A DNA stretch of 34,287 nucleotides from Ignavibacteriota bacterium (GCA_003158475.1 PMJR01000035.1:1-34287), one strand, 5' to 3'; positions 8,179 to 16,518 are shown, numbered from the stretch's first letter. A program made the numbers and translations. Notes: a model not told the origin generated them from the letters alone.

Positions 8179-9581
8179 CGGCCCGCAGCGACCCCCCGGT
8201 GCCCCTGGACAGAACCAAACGCCCGGCCGCGCTCCCCCTCCCCCGCGTCATTCTCCCTCCGGTAGAGAAAGGGGAACTCTCCAGCGGCCTCCCGGTCCGG
8301 CTTGTCGAGCAGCACAGGAACGCCCAGGTGGTCATCAGCATCGTGCTCCAGAGCGGCGCGTCCATGGACCCACGCGGAAAATCCGGGACCGCTTCGCTCA
8401 CTGCGGCGCTCCTTGACGCCGGGACGGGTTCGCGTGACGCTCTCGAGATTTCCGAGAGCGTGGAATTCATCGGCGCCTCGCTCAACTTCAACGCCGGCGC
8501 GGACGCCACGTTCGGAACCCTCCTGACGCTGAGCAGGCACCTCGGGAGGGGGATCGCGCTGTTTGCAGACGCCCTCTCGAACCCCTCGTTCCCCCTCCAG
8601 GAGTTCGAGAGGCTCAGGAGCCAGAGGCTGACGTCACTCGTGGCCCTGAAGGACAGGGCCGCCTCCGTGGCCAGCCGCGCATTCATGCGGGTCATCTACG
8701 GAGAAGAGCATCCGTACGGGAAGGATCCATCGGGGACGGAAGAGTCCGTCGGCGGACTGTCGCGCGACGACATATGCGGCTTTTACGGCGATCATTACAT
8801 CCCGGCAAACGCCACGCTCATCGTGGTCGGCGACACCACGATGGCTGAGATCCTCCCCATTCTGGAGGCAGAACTTGGAGACTGGAGAGGGGGACCGGGC
8901 CGCGCCGCCGCCGCTGTTTCCCCCCCGCCGGCGGCGCCTGCAAGCGTGTACCTGATCGACAGGCCGGACGCCCCACAGTCAGAGATCAGGATCGGTTCCC
9001 CCGCACTTGCAAGGAACAGTGCCGACTACTTTCCCGCCACCGTGATGAACCGGGTCCTGGGGGGCCAGTTCTCCAGCCGGATCAACATGAACTTGCGTGA
9101 GAAGCGGGGGCTGACATACGGCGCCCGCTCGTCGTTCGCGTTCATGAAGCAGGCCGGACCCTTCATCGTGAGCGGGGGCTTCACCGGCGCAAAGACCGGG
9201 GAGGCCGCCGGACAGTTGCTGCTGGAAATCGACGCGATGCACCGGGAGGGAGTGACCGACGAGGAGCTGGAATTCTCCAGGAAGGGACTCATCGGCGGGT
9301 TTGCGCTCAGCTTCGAGACGCCGTACCAGATGGCCGGCGCCCTGCAGAGCCTGATTCTTTACGGCCTTCCGGACGACTATTACGAACGCTACATCCCGAA
9401 CCTTGCCTCGGTGACATCCGCCGACGTGATGCGCGTGGCCCGGTCGATGCTCGACGGGCGGGGGATGGCGCTCCTGGTGGTGGCCGATGCGAACGGAACC
9501 AGGGAGGGTCTGGAATCACTCGGAAGAGGAGATGTGGTGATGCTCGACACCAGCGGGTCGCCTATGCGAGTTTCCGTATGA
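8175..9581 (+). CDS. M16 family peptidase-like protein, non-catalytic partner subunit
   Basis: This is a 468-aa homologue of the preceding M16 protein in which the zinc motif is lost: the corresponding segment reads GTASLTAALLDAGT instead of HxxEH. Retained are FYGDHYIPANATLIVVGD and the C-terminal R/Y block KRGLTYGARSSFAFM, which contacts substrate in M16 partner subunits. This matches known two-gene M16B systems in which one protein carries the zinc site and the other the R/Y pair. Translation is coupled to the upstream gene through a 4-nt overlap. The 3' end overlaps the convergent isocitrate dehydrogenase gene by 20 nt. The function is probably peptide processing or degradation; the compartment is unclear because neither gene shows a signal peptide. 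Confidence 0.9.
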   Translation: MTARSDPPVPLDRTKRPAALPLPRVILPPVEKGELSSGLPVRLVEQHRNAQVVISIVLQSGASMDPRGKSGTASLTAALLDAGTGSRDALEISESVEFIGASLNFNAGADATFGTLLTLSRHLGRGIALFADALSNPSFPLQEFERLRSQRLTSLVALKDRAASVASRAFMRVIYGEEHPYGKDPSGTEESVGGLSRDDICGFYGDHYIPANATLIVVGDTTMAEILPILEAELGDWRGGPGRAAAAVSPPPAAPASVYLIDRPDAPQSEIRIGSPALARNSADYFPATVMNRVLGGQFSSRINMNLREKRGLTYGARSSFAFMKQAGPFIVSGGFTGAKTGEAAGQLLLEIDAMHREGVTDEELEFSRKGLIGGFALSFETPYQMAGALQSLILYGLPDDYYERYIPNLASVTSADVMRVARSMLDGRGMALLVVADANGTREGLESLGRGDVVMLDTSGSPMRVSV

Positions 9582-10572
9582 TCTCCGCTCCCATTTCCGT
9601 CGTTCCGACAGGCGCCCCGGGGTTGATATCGCCCGTGACGTACATCCCCTCCCTGAGCACGGAAGCCACGGCCTCCTGTATCCGGTCGGCGGCGGCGGTT
9701 TCATTCAGGTGACGGAGCATCAGGACTCCTGCGAGTATAAGCGCAGCCGGATTTGCCAGGTTCTTCCCGGCGATGTCCGGTGCGCTGCCGTGCACCGCTT
9801 CGAATATCGCCGCGTTGTACCCGATGTTCGCCCCCGGGGCGAGCCCGAGCCCCCCAACCAGCCCCGAGGCAAGATCCGAGAGTATGTCGCCGAAGAGATT
9901 CGTCGTGACGATGACGTCGAACTGGTGGGGGTTGACGACCATCTGCATCGCCATGTTGTCGACGATCTTGTCTTCGGTCCTGATATCCGGGTATTCCGCC
10001 CCCACGGTCTTCGAGACTTCGAGAAACAGCCCGCCCGTGTACTTCAGTATGTTGGCCTTGTGCACGGTGGTTACTTTTTTCCGCCCGTGCCTGCGCGCAT
10101 ACTCATACGCATAACGGAGGATCCGCTCCGAGCCGGAGCGCGTGACCACGCCGATCGTCTCCGCGGCACTCCGGGACGGATCGATGTAGTGCTCGATCCC
10201 CGCATAGAACTCTTCCGTGTTCTCCCGTACGATGATGAGGTCGATGTCGCGGTACCGTGACGGTACCCCTTCGAACGATCGGGCGGGACGCACGTTGCTG
10301 TACAGGTCGAATTCCTTCCGGAGCGCCACGTTCACGCTCCGGAAGCCGGAACCGACCGGCGTCGTCAGGGGACCCTTCAAAGCCACGCGTGTACGGCGGA
10401 TCGACTCCAGGACATGTTCCGGGAGGGGGTCCTTGAATTTGTCGATCGCCGCCATTCCCGCTTCGACCCTCTCCCACCGGATGTCGACCCCCGCCGCTTC
10501 CATCACACGCACGGTGACTTCCGCAATGCTCGGCCCGATGCCGTCCCCGGGTATGAGGGTAACAGTGTGCAT
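9562..10572 (-). CDS. icd: Isocitrate/isopropylmalate dehydrogenase family protein, probably NAD-dependent isocitrate dehydrogenase
   Basis: This enzyme oxidatively decarboxylates isocitrate to 2-oxoglutarate in the TCA cycle, or does a homologous reaction in this family. Visible blocks are TLIPGDGIGPSIAEV (N-terminus), VRENTEEFYAGIEHYID (substrate binding), VTTVHKANILKYTGGLF (catalytic Lys), TNLFGDILSDLASGLVGGLG (metal-binding Asp residues) and FEAVHGSAPDIAGKNLANP (cofactor loop). The wording HKANILK and NMAMQMVVNPHQFD resembles the NAD-dependent, IDH3-like enzymes more than LeuB, but 3-isopropylmalate or homoisocitrate dehydrogenase cannot be fully excluded. I chose the ATG with AAAGGGGGAGA just upstream; a TTG 18 nt earlier is the longer option. 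It is last in the thrABC-proC-icd series, 52 nt after proC. Confidence 0.87.
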   Translation of the reverse strand: MHTVTLIPGDGIGPSIAEVTVRVMEAAGVDIRWERVEAGMAAIDKFKDPLPEHVLESIRRTRVALKGPLTTPVGSGFRSVNVALRKEFDLYSNVRPARSFEGVPSRYRDIDLIIVRENTEEFYAGIEHYIDPSRSAAETIGVVTRSGSERILRYAYEYARRHGRKKVTTVHKANILKYTGGLFLEVSKTVGAEYPDIRTEDKIVDNMAMQMVVNPHQFDVIVTTNLFGDILSDLASGLVGGLGLAPGANIGYNAAIFEAVHGSAPDIAGKNLANPAALILAGVLMLRHLNETAAADRIQEAVASVLREGMYVTGDINPGAPVGTTEMGAEIIRKLA

Positions 10573-10624
10573 TCTCCCCCTTTCGTTCAAAAGTCATTCA
10601 AAGTACTCAAAAGGGGGTGGAGTT

Positions 10625-11470
10625 TCAATCGTCCCTCCCGGCCGACAACGGCTTCGGCGCGTAAAGCAGAGCAGCCTTCTCCGCGGATGTCACTATCCCC
10701 TTGATAAGCGCCGAGCTGAAGCCGTGATGTTCCATCTGGTTCAGCCCTGTGATCGTGCAACCCTGGGGTGTGGTGACCCTGTCCACCTCGCCTTCCGGGT
10801 GGTTCCCCCCCTCGACAAGAAGTGACGCCGCCCCCAGCGCGGTCTGCGCCGCCATGAGGAGCGCGTCTCCGGCATGGAACCCGATCTCGATCCCTCCCTG
10901 GGATGCCGCCCGGATGGCCCGGAGAAAGAACGCGATGCCGCATGCACAGAGCGCGGTCGCCGGGATCATGAGTCCCTCGTCGACGACGAGCGTCCGTCCC
11001 AGCGCATCGAACATCCTGGCGACAAGCGAGAGTGCCTCGCGGTCGTCGCCGTCCGTCGAGAGGCATGTCATGGACTGGCGGATGGCAATCGCGGTGTTCG
11101 GCATGGCCCGGATGACGACGACGTCGTTGCCGAGGTGTTTTCGAATCTGCGCTATTGTCGCTCCGGACACGATGGAGACCACGGTGTGCCGCAGGCTCTC
11201 CACCGACGGACTGATCTCCGCGAGGAGCGCGTTCAACTGCTGGGGCGTCACCGCCAGGAATATGAGGTCGGACCCTCGCACAGCCTTTATGTTATCGGTC
11301 GTGACGTCAAATCCTTCCGACTTCAGTGCCGCGAGGCTCTCCGGTTTCCTCCTCGTGAGCGTGATCTGCCCGGCCTGTGCAATCGCCGCCGCGACCAGTC
11401 CCCTCGCGATCGCCGCGCCTATATTCCCGGCTCCGAGTATTCCGATATGCTTGCCGCCCGATTCCACCAT
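10625..11470 (-). CDS. proC: Pyrroline-5-carboxylate reductase
   Basis: ProC catalyses the last step of proline synthesis, NAD(P)H-dependent reduction of 1-pyrroline-5-carboxylate. The Rossmann motif GILGAGNIGAAIARG lies at the N-terminus, followed by TRRKPESL, LIFLAVTPQQL, VSIVSGATIAQI and VVIRAMPNTAIAI. The C-terminal helical dimerisation domain contains ALCACGIAFFLRAI and the family signature VTTPQGCTITGLNQM. I chose the ATG preceded by GGAGG with a 5-nt spacer, giving 281 aa; an upstream ATG five codons earlier lacks an SD sequence. The gene follows thrC after 48 nt and precedes icd on the same strand, so it may share the thr transcript. Confidence 0.95.
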   Translation of the reverse strand: MVESGGKHIGILGAGNIGAAIARGLVAAAIAQAGQITLTRRKPESLAALKSEGFDVTTDNIKAVRGSDLIFLAVTPQQLNALLAEISPSVESLRHTVVSIVSGATIAQIRKHLGNDVVVIRAMPNTAIAIRQSMTCLSTDGDDREALSLVARMFDALGRTLVVDEGLMIPATALCACGIAFFLRAIRAASQGGIEIGFHAGDALLMAAQTALGAASLLVEGGNHPEGEVDRVTTPQGCTITGLNQMEHHGFSSALIKGIVTSAEKAALLYAPKPLSAGRDD

Positions 11471-11518
11471 CGTTCCCTCCGACATTGGTTGCCCGTGATT
11501 CCGCGTGACCGGACAGGG

Positions 11519-12820
11519 TCACGATTCCATGAGGAACTCTTTCACTTCTTCGAATCCGGCGGGGAGTTTTACCGAATGCTTCTCCCCCTCCATGAGGTCC
11601 CGGAGCCTTCCGGGGACTTCGATCGATCCCCTCATCCGGGGGTCGTACACATCGATGAACTTCGCCGGATGGGCAGTTTCGAGCACGATGCCGGTGAACT
11701 GCCCCCGGTTTCCGGCCCGGTATTTTCCAAGGGCAGAGTAACCGACTGCCCCGTGAGGATCGAGCACATAGCCGTACCTGGTGAACGCTTCCGCAATCGC
11801 TTCCCGCGTCCCTTGATCCGTACAGGAGGCCGCGTACACCGCCTTCCGCAGCGCCCCGATATCGCCGTCAAAGAGCGCGCGTATTCTCGGGAGATTTCCG
11901 GGATCGCCGACGTCCATCGCGTTGGAGAGCGTCGTGACCGTGCGCCCCGGGGAGTAGACTCCCGTCTCGAGGTAGCGGCCGACAACGTCGTTCGCGTTTG
12001 TCGCAGCGATGAACCGCTTCACCGGAAGCCCCATTTTCCATGCAATGAGCCCGGCCGTCAGGTCCCCCAGGTTTCCGCTCGGCACGGAAAAGACGATCCC
12101 CCGGTCCCTTTCGGCCAGACGTGCAAACGCGTTGAAGTAGTAGAAGGTCTGGGGAAGGAGCCGTGCAACATTTATCGAGTTTGCCGATGTGAGGTTCCTC
12201 CCGGCGGCAAGTTCCCGGTCCGCAAATGCCTCTTTGACGAGCCGCTGGCAGTCGTCAAACGTCCCGCCGATCTCCAGGGCGCTGACGTTCCCCGAGAGGG
12301 AGGTGAGCTGGCTCTCCTGTATCTGGCTGACCCTCCCCGAGGGATACAGCAGGACCACGGACACCCCCGGCATCCCGTGGAATGCACTGGCCACCGCGCT
12401 CCCCGTGTCACCCGACGTAGCCACAAGGACCGTATAGGCGTCCCTGTCCCCCCTGTGTATGTATGCCATCATGCCCGCCATGAATCGCGCCCCGAAATCC
12501 TTGAACGCAAGCGTGGGCCCGTGAAACAGCTCGAGCACCGCAGTCTCGTCGTCCAGCCGGCGGAGCGGCGCGTCGAACGTTATCGCGTCCGCGACGATCT
12601 TTCTCAGATCCGGCTCCGGAATCTCCCCGCCGAGGAATATGCGTGCGACTTCGAAAGAGATCTCCGGGAACGCGAGGCTTCCGATTCTGCGCAGGAACTC
12701 CGGCGAACAAACGGGGATGGCCGCGGGGATGAAGAGCCCCCCGTCATCCGGGATCCCCCGGCGGACCGCCTCGGCGAAAGAGACGGAGATCCGCGGGTCT
12801 TTTGTGCTGCAGAGATTCAT
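11519..12820 (-). CDS. thrC: Threonine synthase
   Basis: This PLP enzyme converts O-phosphohomoserine to threonine. The protein of 433 aa starts MNLCSTKDPRISVSFAEAV, and the family motif RGIPDDGGLFIP follows. The PLP lysine lies in GPTLAFKDFGARFM near residue 107. LVATSGDTGSAVASAF is the phosphate/PLP-binding loop and FSVPSGNLGDLTAGLIA is the second glycine-rich block. The start ATG overlaps the thrB stop as ATGA, so a longer frame beginning 57 nt upstream inside thrB is rejected. It is the third gene of the thrABC operon. Confidence 0.96.
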   Translation of the reverse strand: MNLCSTKDPRISVSFAEAVRRGIPDDGGLFIPAAIPVCSPEFLRRIGSLAFPEISFEVARIFLGGEIPEPDLRKIVADAITFDAPLRRLDDETAVLELFHGPTLAFKDFGARFMAGMMAYIHRGDRDAYTVLVATSGDTGSAVASAFHGMPGVSVVLLYPSGRVSQIQESQLTSLSGNVSALEIGGTFDDCQRLVKEAFADRELAAGRNLTSANSINVARLLPQTFYYFNAFARLAERDRGIVFSVPSGNLGDLTAGLIAWKMGLPVKRFIAATNANDVVGRYLETGVYSPGRTVTTLSNAMDVGDPGNLPRIRALFDGDIGALRKAVYAASCTDQGTREAIAEAFTRYGYVLDPHGAVGYSALGKYRAGNRGQFTGIVLETAHPAKFIDVYDPRMRGSIEVPGRLRDLMEGEKHSVKLPAGFEEVKEFLMES

Positions 12821-13749
12821 GAAATGACCCTCGCCCCCCGGGCCCCGACGCGCGAAACCAGCGTCGCATACAGGCAACCCATTTCCTCGAGAACATTTCC
12901 CATGGCGATAACGATTTTTCCGGCCTCATCAGGTGACGAGGCAAGTGCAAAGAGTGACGGCCCCGAACCGGATATCCCGCACCCGAGGGCCCCGTGCGCG
13001 AGTGCGGCTTCTTTCATCCGTGCGAAGCCCGGTATGAGATGCGCCCGGACCGGTTCCGCGATCACGTCACGGAGCGAACGGCTGATCAAGGGGAAGTCCG
13101 CGGTGAACATCCCCGCGATAAGCCCCGCCGCGTTCCCGGTCTGCGTTATGACATCTTCCAGGGGGATGACTTTCGGGAGTATTTTCCTCGCATGAGCGGT
13201 TTTGATCTCGACCTGCGGCGAGATCACGGAGCACCAGAGCGACTCCGGGACGCTGATGGGAACAATGTCGATCGGGTGGTAGCCCCGGACAAGAACAAAA
13301 CCGCCCCGGAGGCAGGGGGAGAGATTGTCCACATGGACCGCCCCGCTGGCGATCTTCTCCCCTTCGATTGCCAGTGCAAGGAGCTTCTCCGGGGGAAGGT
13401 TCGTCCCGAGCAATGCGTCGGCGGCGACAACGGCGGCGACCGCGCTCGCAGCGCTCGAGCCGATCCCCCCGCCAACAGGAATCCCCTTGTGTATGTCGAT
13501 CTCAAGGCCCGTGCCGGGGGCGCATTCCCGGAGGAGCGCGATAACAGGGGGCCCGGCGGTGTTGGCGGAGGCTTCCGGGGGGAGTGGAGACCTGCAACCT
13601 GTAATCCTTCCAATCGTGACCCCGGGCCGCGTGCTGAACCTGGCGGTGACAGTGTCGCCGGCCCCCTCGAGTGCAAACCCCATTATGTCGAATCCGCAGG
13701 AGACGTTGGACACCGACGCCGGTGCGAACGCAGTGACTTCATTCCCCAT
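12817..13749 (-). CDS. thrB: Homoserine kinase
   Basis: This GHMP-family kinase phosphorylates homoserine with ATP, feeding threonine synthase. The N-terminus TAFAPASVSNVSCGFDIMG is the family start. The ATP-binding GHMP motif is GIPVGGGIGSSAAS near residues 88-101. The C-terminal GCGISGSGPSLFAL is the third GHMP motif. The length of 310 aa is normal. One nucleotide separates its ATG from the thrA stop codon, and its stop overlaps the thrC start by ATGA, so translation of thrA, thrB and thrC appears coupled. Confidence 0.96.
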   Translation of the reverse strand: MGNEVTAFAPASVSNVSCGFDIMGFALEGAGDTVTARFSTRPGVTIGRITGCRSPLPPEASANTAGPPVIALLRECAPGTGLEIDIHKGIPVGGGIGSSAASAVAAVVAADALLGTNLPPEKLLALAIEGEKIASGAVHVDNLSPCLRGGFVLVRGYHPIDIVPISVPESLWCSVISPQVEIKTAHARKILPKVIPLEDVITQTGNAAGLIAGMFTADFPLISRSLRDVIAEPVRAHLIPGFARMKEAALAHGALGCGISGSGPSLFALASSPDEAGKIVIAMGNVLEEMGCLYATLVSRVGARGARVIS

Positions 13750-13750
13750 G

Positions 13751-16207
13751 TCAGCCCTCGTGGTACGATATTCGGATGATGTCCGCCAGGACGCCCGTTG
13801 CCGTGACGTCGGCCCCGGCCCCCGGGCCTTTGATGACGATCGGCTGGTCCCTGCAGTTGGCTGTCGTCAGCGCGATGATGATATCGCTTCCTGAGAGTGC
13901 GTAGCAGGGGTTTTCCGGGCCGACCCGCTCGAGGGACACCCCTGCCTTCCCCCGGGAGAACGATGCGACGTAGCGGAGGACCTTTCCTTCTCCGGAGGCG
14001 GCGTCCCGTTCACGGGCATACGCAGCGTCCAGGGCAGGGAGTCTTTTCAGGAATTGATCCGCGGTCCCCCCGTGCCGGAGGGTCCGGGGGAGCAGCGGCT
14101 TCACGCTGATGTCCTTCAGCTCGAGCGGGTGGCCGGACTCCCTGGCCAGTATCAGGAGCTTCCTCCCGACGTCCGAACCGTTCAGGTCGTCCCTCGGATC
14201 GGGTTCGGTATACCCTTTCCTGCGGGCCTCCCCGACAACCTCGGCGAACGACCTTCCGGCGGTGAACGTATTGAAGATGTAGCTCAGCGTCCCGGAGAGG
14301 ACCCCGTCGATCCGGAGTATCCTGTCCCCCCCCGCGATGAGATCGTTGATCGTGTTGATGATCGGAAGACCGGCGCCGACATTCGTTTCGTACAGGAACC
14401 GGACGTTGTGACGGAGCGCGGCCCTGTGCAGCCGTTCATAGAGCGCATAGCCGCCGGCATTTGCCTTCTTGTTCGGCGTGACGATGGAGATGCTGGATTC
14501 GAGTATCGTTTCATACTGTGCCACGAGCGCATCGCTCGCCGTGCAATCGACGAAGACGCTGTTGGGGAGGTTCATATCCCTCATGCGGCGGACGAATGCG
14601 TCGAGGTTCATCGCCGTGCTCCCCCGGCCCATTTTCTTCCGCCACTCCCGCGGGAGGGAAGCGTTTGCGTCGAAGATCATCTCCCGGCTGTTGGCCACAG
14701 CCTCGACGCGCACGTCGAGGGACTGGACGCGCAGGAGGAACTCCCGCTGGGCGGCGATCTGCCTGAGCAGGGCTCCCCCGATGAGCCCCGTCCCGACGAT
14801 AAACAGGTGGAGCGATTTTGTCCCCGAGAGGAAGAACGCGTCGTGGAGCGCGTTCAGCGCCTTCGCCTCGTCCGCCTTGTCCACGATCGTGGAGATGTTC
14901 AGCTCGGAAGAGCCCTGCGCAATGGCGACCACGTTGATGCCGTTCCTCCCGAGCGCCTGGAACAGCGTTCCGGAGATCCCCGTTTTCTTGCGCATATTCC
15001 CGCCGACGACGGCCACCGCCGAGAGGTTCCTCTCGATCACCACGCTGTCGATCTGGTGGTCACGGATCTCAAACCGCAGCTCATTCTCGATCAGCCGCTT
15101 GGCCGCGGCCGAGGCTCCGGGAAGGACAGCAAGACAGAGGGAGTATTCCGACGACGCCTGCGTGACCATGAGGACATTGATCTCCTCCTCCGCCAGCGCG
15201 CTGAAGATGCGCTTCCCGATGCCGGCAATCCCCGTCATGCCGCTCCCCTGTATCCTCAGGAGCGCAACCTCGTCGATCGAGGAGATCCCCTTGATCAGGA
15301 ACCGGTCCGACGTATTCCGCTTGCCGATCAGCGTCCCCTCGAAATCCGGGTTGAACGTGTTCCTGATCCTGATGGGGATATTCCTGTCGAGCGCCGGCTG
15401 CATCGTGGGGGGATGAATGACCTTCGCGCCGAAGTGGGACATTTCCATCGCCTCTTCGTAGGTCATCCGCGAAATGGAAAACGCCTTCTCGACCTTCCTG
15501 GGGTCCGCCGTCATCACCCCGTCCACGTCCGTCCAGATCTCGATCTCCCGCGCATTGAGCGCGGCGCCGAAAATCGAGGCGGTCAGGTCCGAACCGCCCC
15601 GCCCTATGGTCACGGTATCGTTGTCCGTCGTCGAGGCGATAAACCCGCAGGCGCATTGCAGTCCCCGGTGCTTCTGGAAATGCTGCCGTATCAGGTGTGA
15701 GGTCAGGTCGTGCTTGAGCTTCCCCGCGCCGAACGTGTCGTCCGTCTTGATGAGAGTCCGGCTGTCGATATACCCGCAGGGGACGCCGGAAGCGTTCAGC
15801 GCCTCCGCGATAATGGATGTGGAGAGTATCTCCCCGAAACTCATCGTGTAGTCGAGCGTCCTGGCTGTCAGTTCTTTGGTGAAAAGGACCCCGTGGAGCA
15901 CGTTGGAGAAGTCGGCCAGTTGCTCACGGACGAATTTCTCCCCCCGCCGCCTCGCACGCCCGGGGACGAGTTCCGCGAGAGCCCGCAGATGCCGGTCCCG
16001 TATCTGCTTGAGTCCCCCCAGGTATTTTCTGTCCCCGCGCGAGGCAAGCCTGCTCGTGGCGATGATCTGGTCCGTGATCCCCTCGAACGCGGAGAAGACG
16101 ACGACAAGGTTCCGGTGGCGTGCCCGGGCCCGGGCGATGATCTTCATGACGTTCCGGACCCTGTCCGGGGTGCCGGTGGAGGAGCCGCCGAATTTCATAA
16201 CGTGCAT
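13751..16207 (-). CDS. thrA: Bifunctional aspartate kinase / homoserine dehydrogenase
   Basis: This fused enzyme catalyses the first and third steps of the Asp-to-Thr pathway. The 818-aa protein begins MHVMKFGGSSTGTPDRV, the aspartokinase signature. TIGRGGSDLTASIF and EIWTDVDGVMTADPR complete the kinase domain in the first 290 residues. Two ACT-like regulatory segments follow: one around ALLRIQGSGMTGIAGIGKRI, and one around VAVVGGNMRKKTGISGTLFQA. They suggest allosteric feedback, probably by threonine. The homoserine dehydrogenase domain starts near residue 470 with FIVGTGLIGGALLRQI and contains NKKANAGGYALY and GGDRILRIDGVLSGTLSYI. The ATG is preceded by AGGGGA at a suitable distance. The SD sequence lies directly after a terminator-like hairpin in the leader, so transcription into thrA is probably attenuated. 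Confidence 0.97.
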   Translation of the reverse strand: MHVMKFGGSSTGTPDRVRNVMKIIARARARHRNLVVVFSAFEGITDQIIATSRLASRGDRKYLGGLKQIRDRHLRALAELVPGRARRRGEKFVREQLADFSNVLHGVLFTKELTARTLDYTMSFGEILSTSIIAEALNASGVPCGYIDSRTLIKTDDTFGAGKLKHDLTSHLIRQHFQKHRGLQCACGFIASTTDNDTVTIGRGGSDLTASIFGAALNAREIEIWTDVDGVMTADPRKVEKAFSISRMTYEEAMEMSHFGAKVIHPPTMQPALDRNIPIRIRNTFNPDFEGTLIGKRNTSDRFLIKGISSIDEVALLRIQGSGMTGIAGIGKRIFSALAEEEINVLMVTQASSEYSLCLAVLPGASAAAKRLIENELRFEIRDHQIDSVVIERNLSAVAVVGGNMRKKTGISGTLFQALGRNGINVVAIAQGSSELNISTIVDKADEAKALNALHDAFFLSGTKSLHLFIVGTGLIGGALLRQIAAQREFLLRVQSLDVRVEAVANSREMIFDANASLPREWRKKMGRGSTAMNLDAFVRRMRDMNLPNSVFVDCTASDALVAQYETILESSISIVTPNKKANAGGYALYERLHRAALRHNVRFLYETNVGAGLPIINTINDLIAGGDRILRIDGVLSGTLSYIFNTFTAGRSFAEVVGEARRKGYTEPDPRDDLNGSDVGRKLLILARESGHPLELKDISVKPLLPRTLRHGGTADQFLKRLPALDAAYARERDAASGEGKVLRYVASFSRGKAGVSLERVGPENPCYALSGSDIIIALTTANCRDQPIVIKGPGAGADVTATGVLADIIRISYHEG

Positions 16208-16216
16208 GGCAATCCC

Positions 16217-16259
16217 CTGAAATGAGAAAGACCGGCTTCAGGTCGCTGAAGTCGGTCTT
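16217..16259 (-). terminator. Putative attenuator terminator hairpin upstream of thrA
   Basis: On the minus strand AAGACCG-A-CTTCAG pairs with CTGAAG-C-CGGTCTT around a CGAC loop: 13 base pairs with one A/C mismatch. A U-rich stretch (UCUCAUUUC) follows. It lies between a Thr-rich leader frame and thrA, and ends about 10 nt before the thrA SD sequence. The U-tract is interrupted, so termination efficiency is uncertain. Confidence 0.75.
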
Positions 16260-16318
16260 CCGGAGTGACAATAGGATGAGCCAACCTCAACCGTCCAATG
16301 CGGGGGACGTAGGGGTTG
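16246..16318 (-). promoter_or_regulatory. Mutually exclusive leader structures (1:2 hairpin and antiterminator) of a thr attenuator
   Basis: Two further pairings compete with the terminator hairpin. Hairpin 1:2 forms from CAAC and CGTCC (16315-16318, 16305-16309) with GGACG and GTTG (16292-16296, 16288-16291). Its 5' arm coincides with the leader codons ACA ACC CCT ACG, three of them Thr. The antiterminator 2:3 pairs UUGAGGUUGG (16281-16290) with CCGACUUCAG (16246-16255): ten consecutive pairs, three of them G-U. The antiterminator consumes the 5' arm of the terminator. By analogy with enterobacterial thr attenuation, a ribosome stalled at Thr codons would block strand 1, release strand 2 and allow readthrough. 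This is inference from pairing, not from data. Confidence 0.7.
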
Positions 16319-16364
16319 TCGGAGGGTGCGAAAGCGTGAAGCGATATGTGCTCATCGGCATCAT
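16287..16364 (-). CDS. Putative threonine-rich leader peptide of the thrABC operon
   Basis: This 25-codon frame reads MMPMSTYRFTLSHPPTTPTS then PALDG and a TGA stop. Five of the 25 residues are Thr, three of them clustered as TTPT over the 5' arm of the first leader hairpin. The stop codon falls at the start of the antiterminator strand and 27 nt before the terminator hairpin, which is the geometry of amino-acid attenuators. The start is uncertain: the same frame also offers ATGs at 16361 and 16355, and one at 16382 that would add six codons. None has a good SD sequence, which is the main weakness. No homology is claimed to enterobacterial ThrL; the resemblance is functional architecture. Confidence 0.6.
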   Translation of the reverse strand: MMPMSTYRFTLSHPPTTPTSPALDG

Positions 16365-16388
16365 GAAATCAACGTAGCACATTCGTGC

Positions 16389-16416
16389 GTCATAGTCAAA
16401 TCACCGTTCGAATCAA
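16389..16416 (-). promoter_or_regulatory. Candidate sigma70-type promoter for the thr operon
   Basis: TTGATT, a 16-nt spacer, then TATGAC on the minus strand. Each hexamer matches four of six consensus positions. Transcription would begin near 16382, a few to about 18 nt before the leader peptide start. The match is modest. Confidence 0.35.
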
Positions 16417-16441
16417 TTTCGTACGACGGCGGGGCCGTTTC

Positions 16442-16470
16442 TTGATATTCCGGGTTATTCTCCGTAGGGT
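16442..16470 (+). promoter_or_regulatory. Candidate promoter for the CADD/PqqC-like gene
   Basis: TTGATA (five of six to the -35 consensus), a 17-nt spacer and TAGGGT (three of six) lie about 50 nt upstream of the GTG start. The -10 is poor, so this is tentative. Confidence 0.28.
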
Positions 16471-16518
16471 TGAGAAGTCACCGTTCTTTCACAACGCAAC
16501 ACTAGCAGGGAGGATCCC

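Noticed and set aside
10874-13195. 773-codon open frame on the plus strand (and similar long ones at 14054-15700 and 3507-4478)
   Set aside because: It lies antisense to proC, thrC and thrB, which are certain. Its Arg/Pro/His-rich translation has no family motifs; long antisense frames are expected where TTA, CTA and TCA codons are rare on the coding strand.
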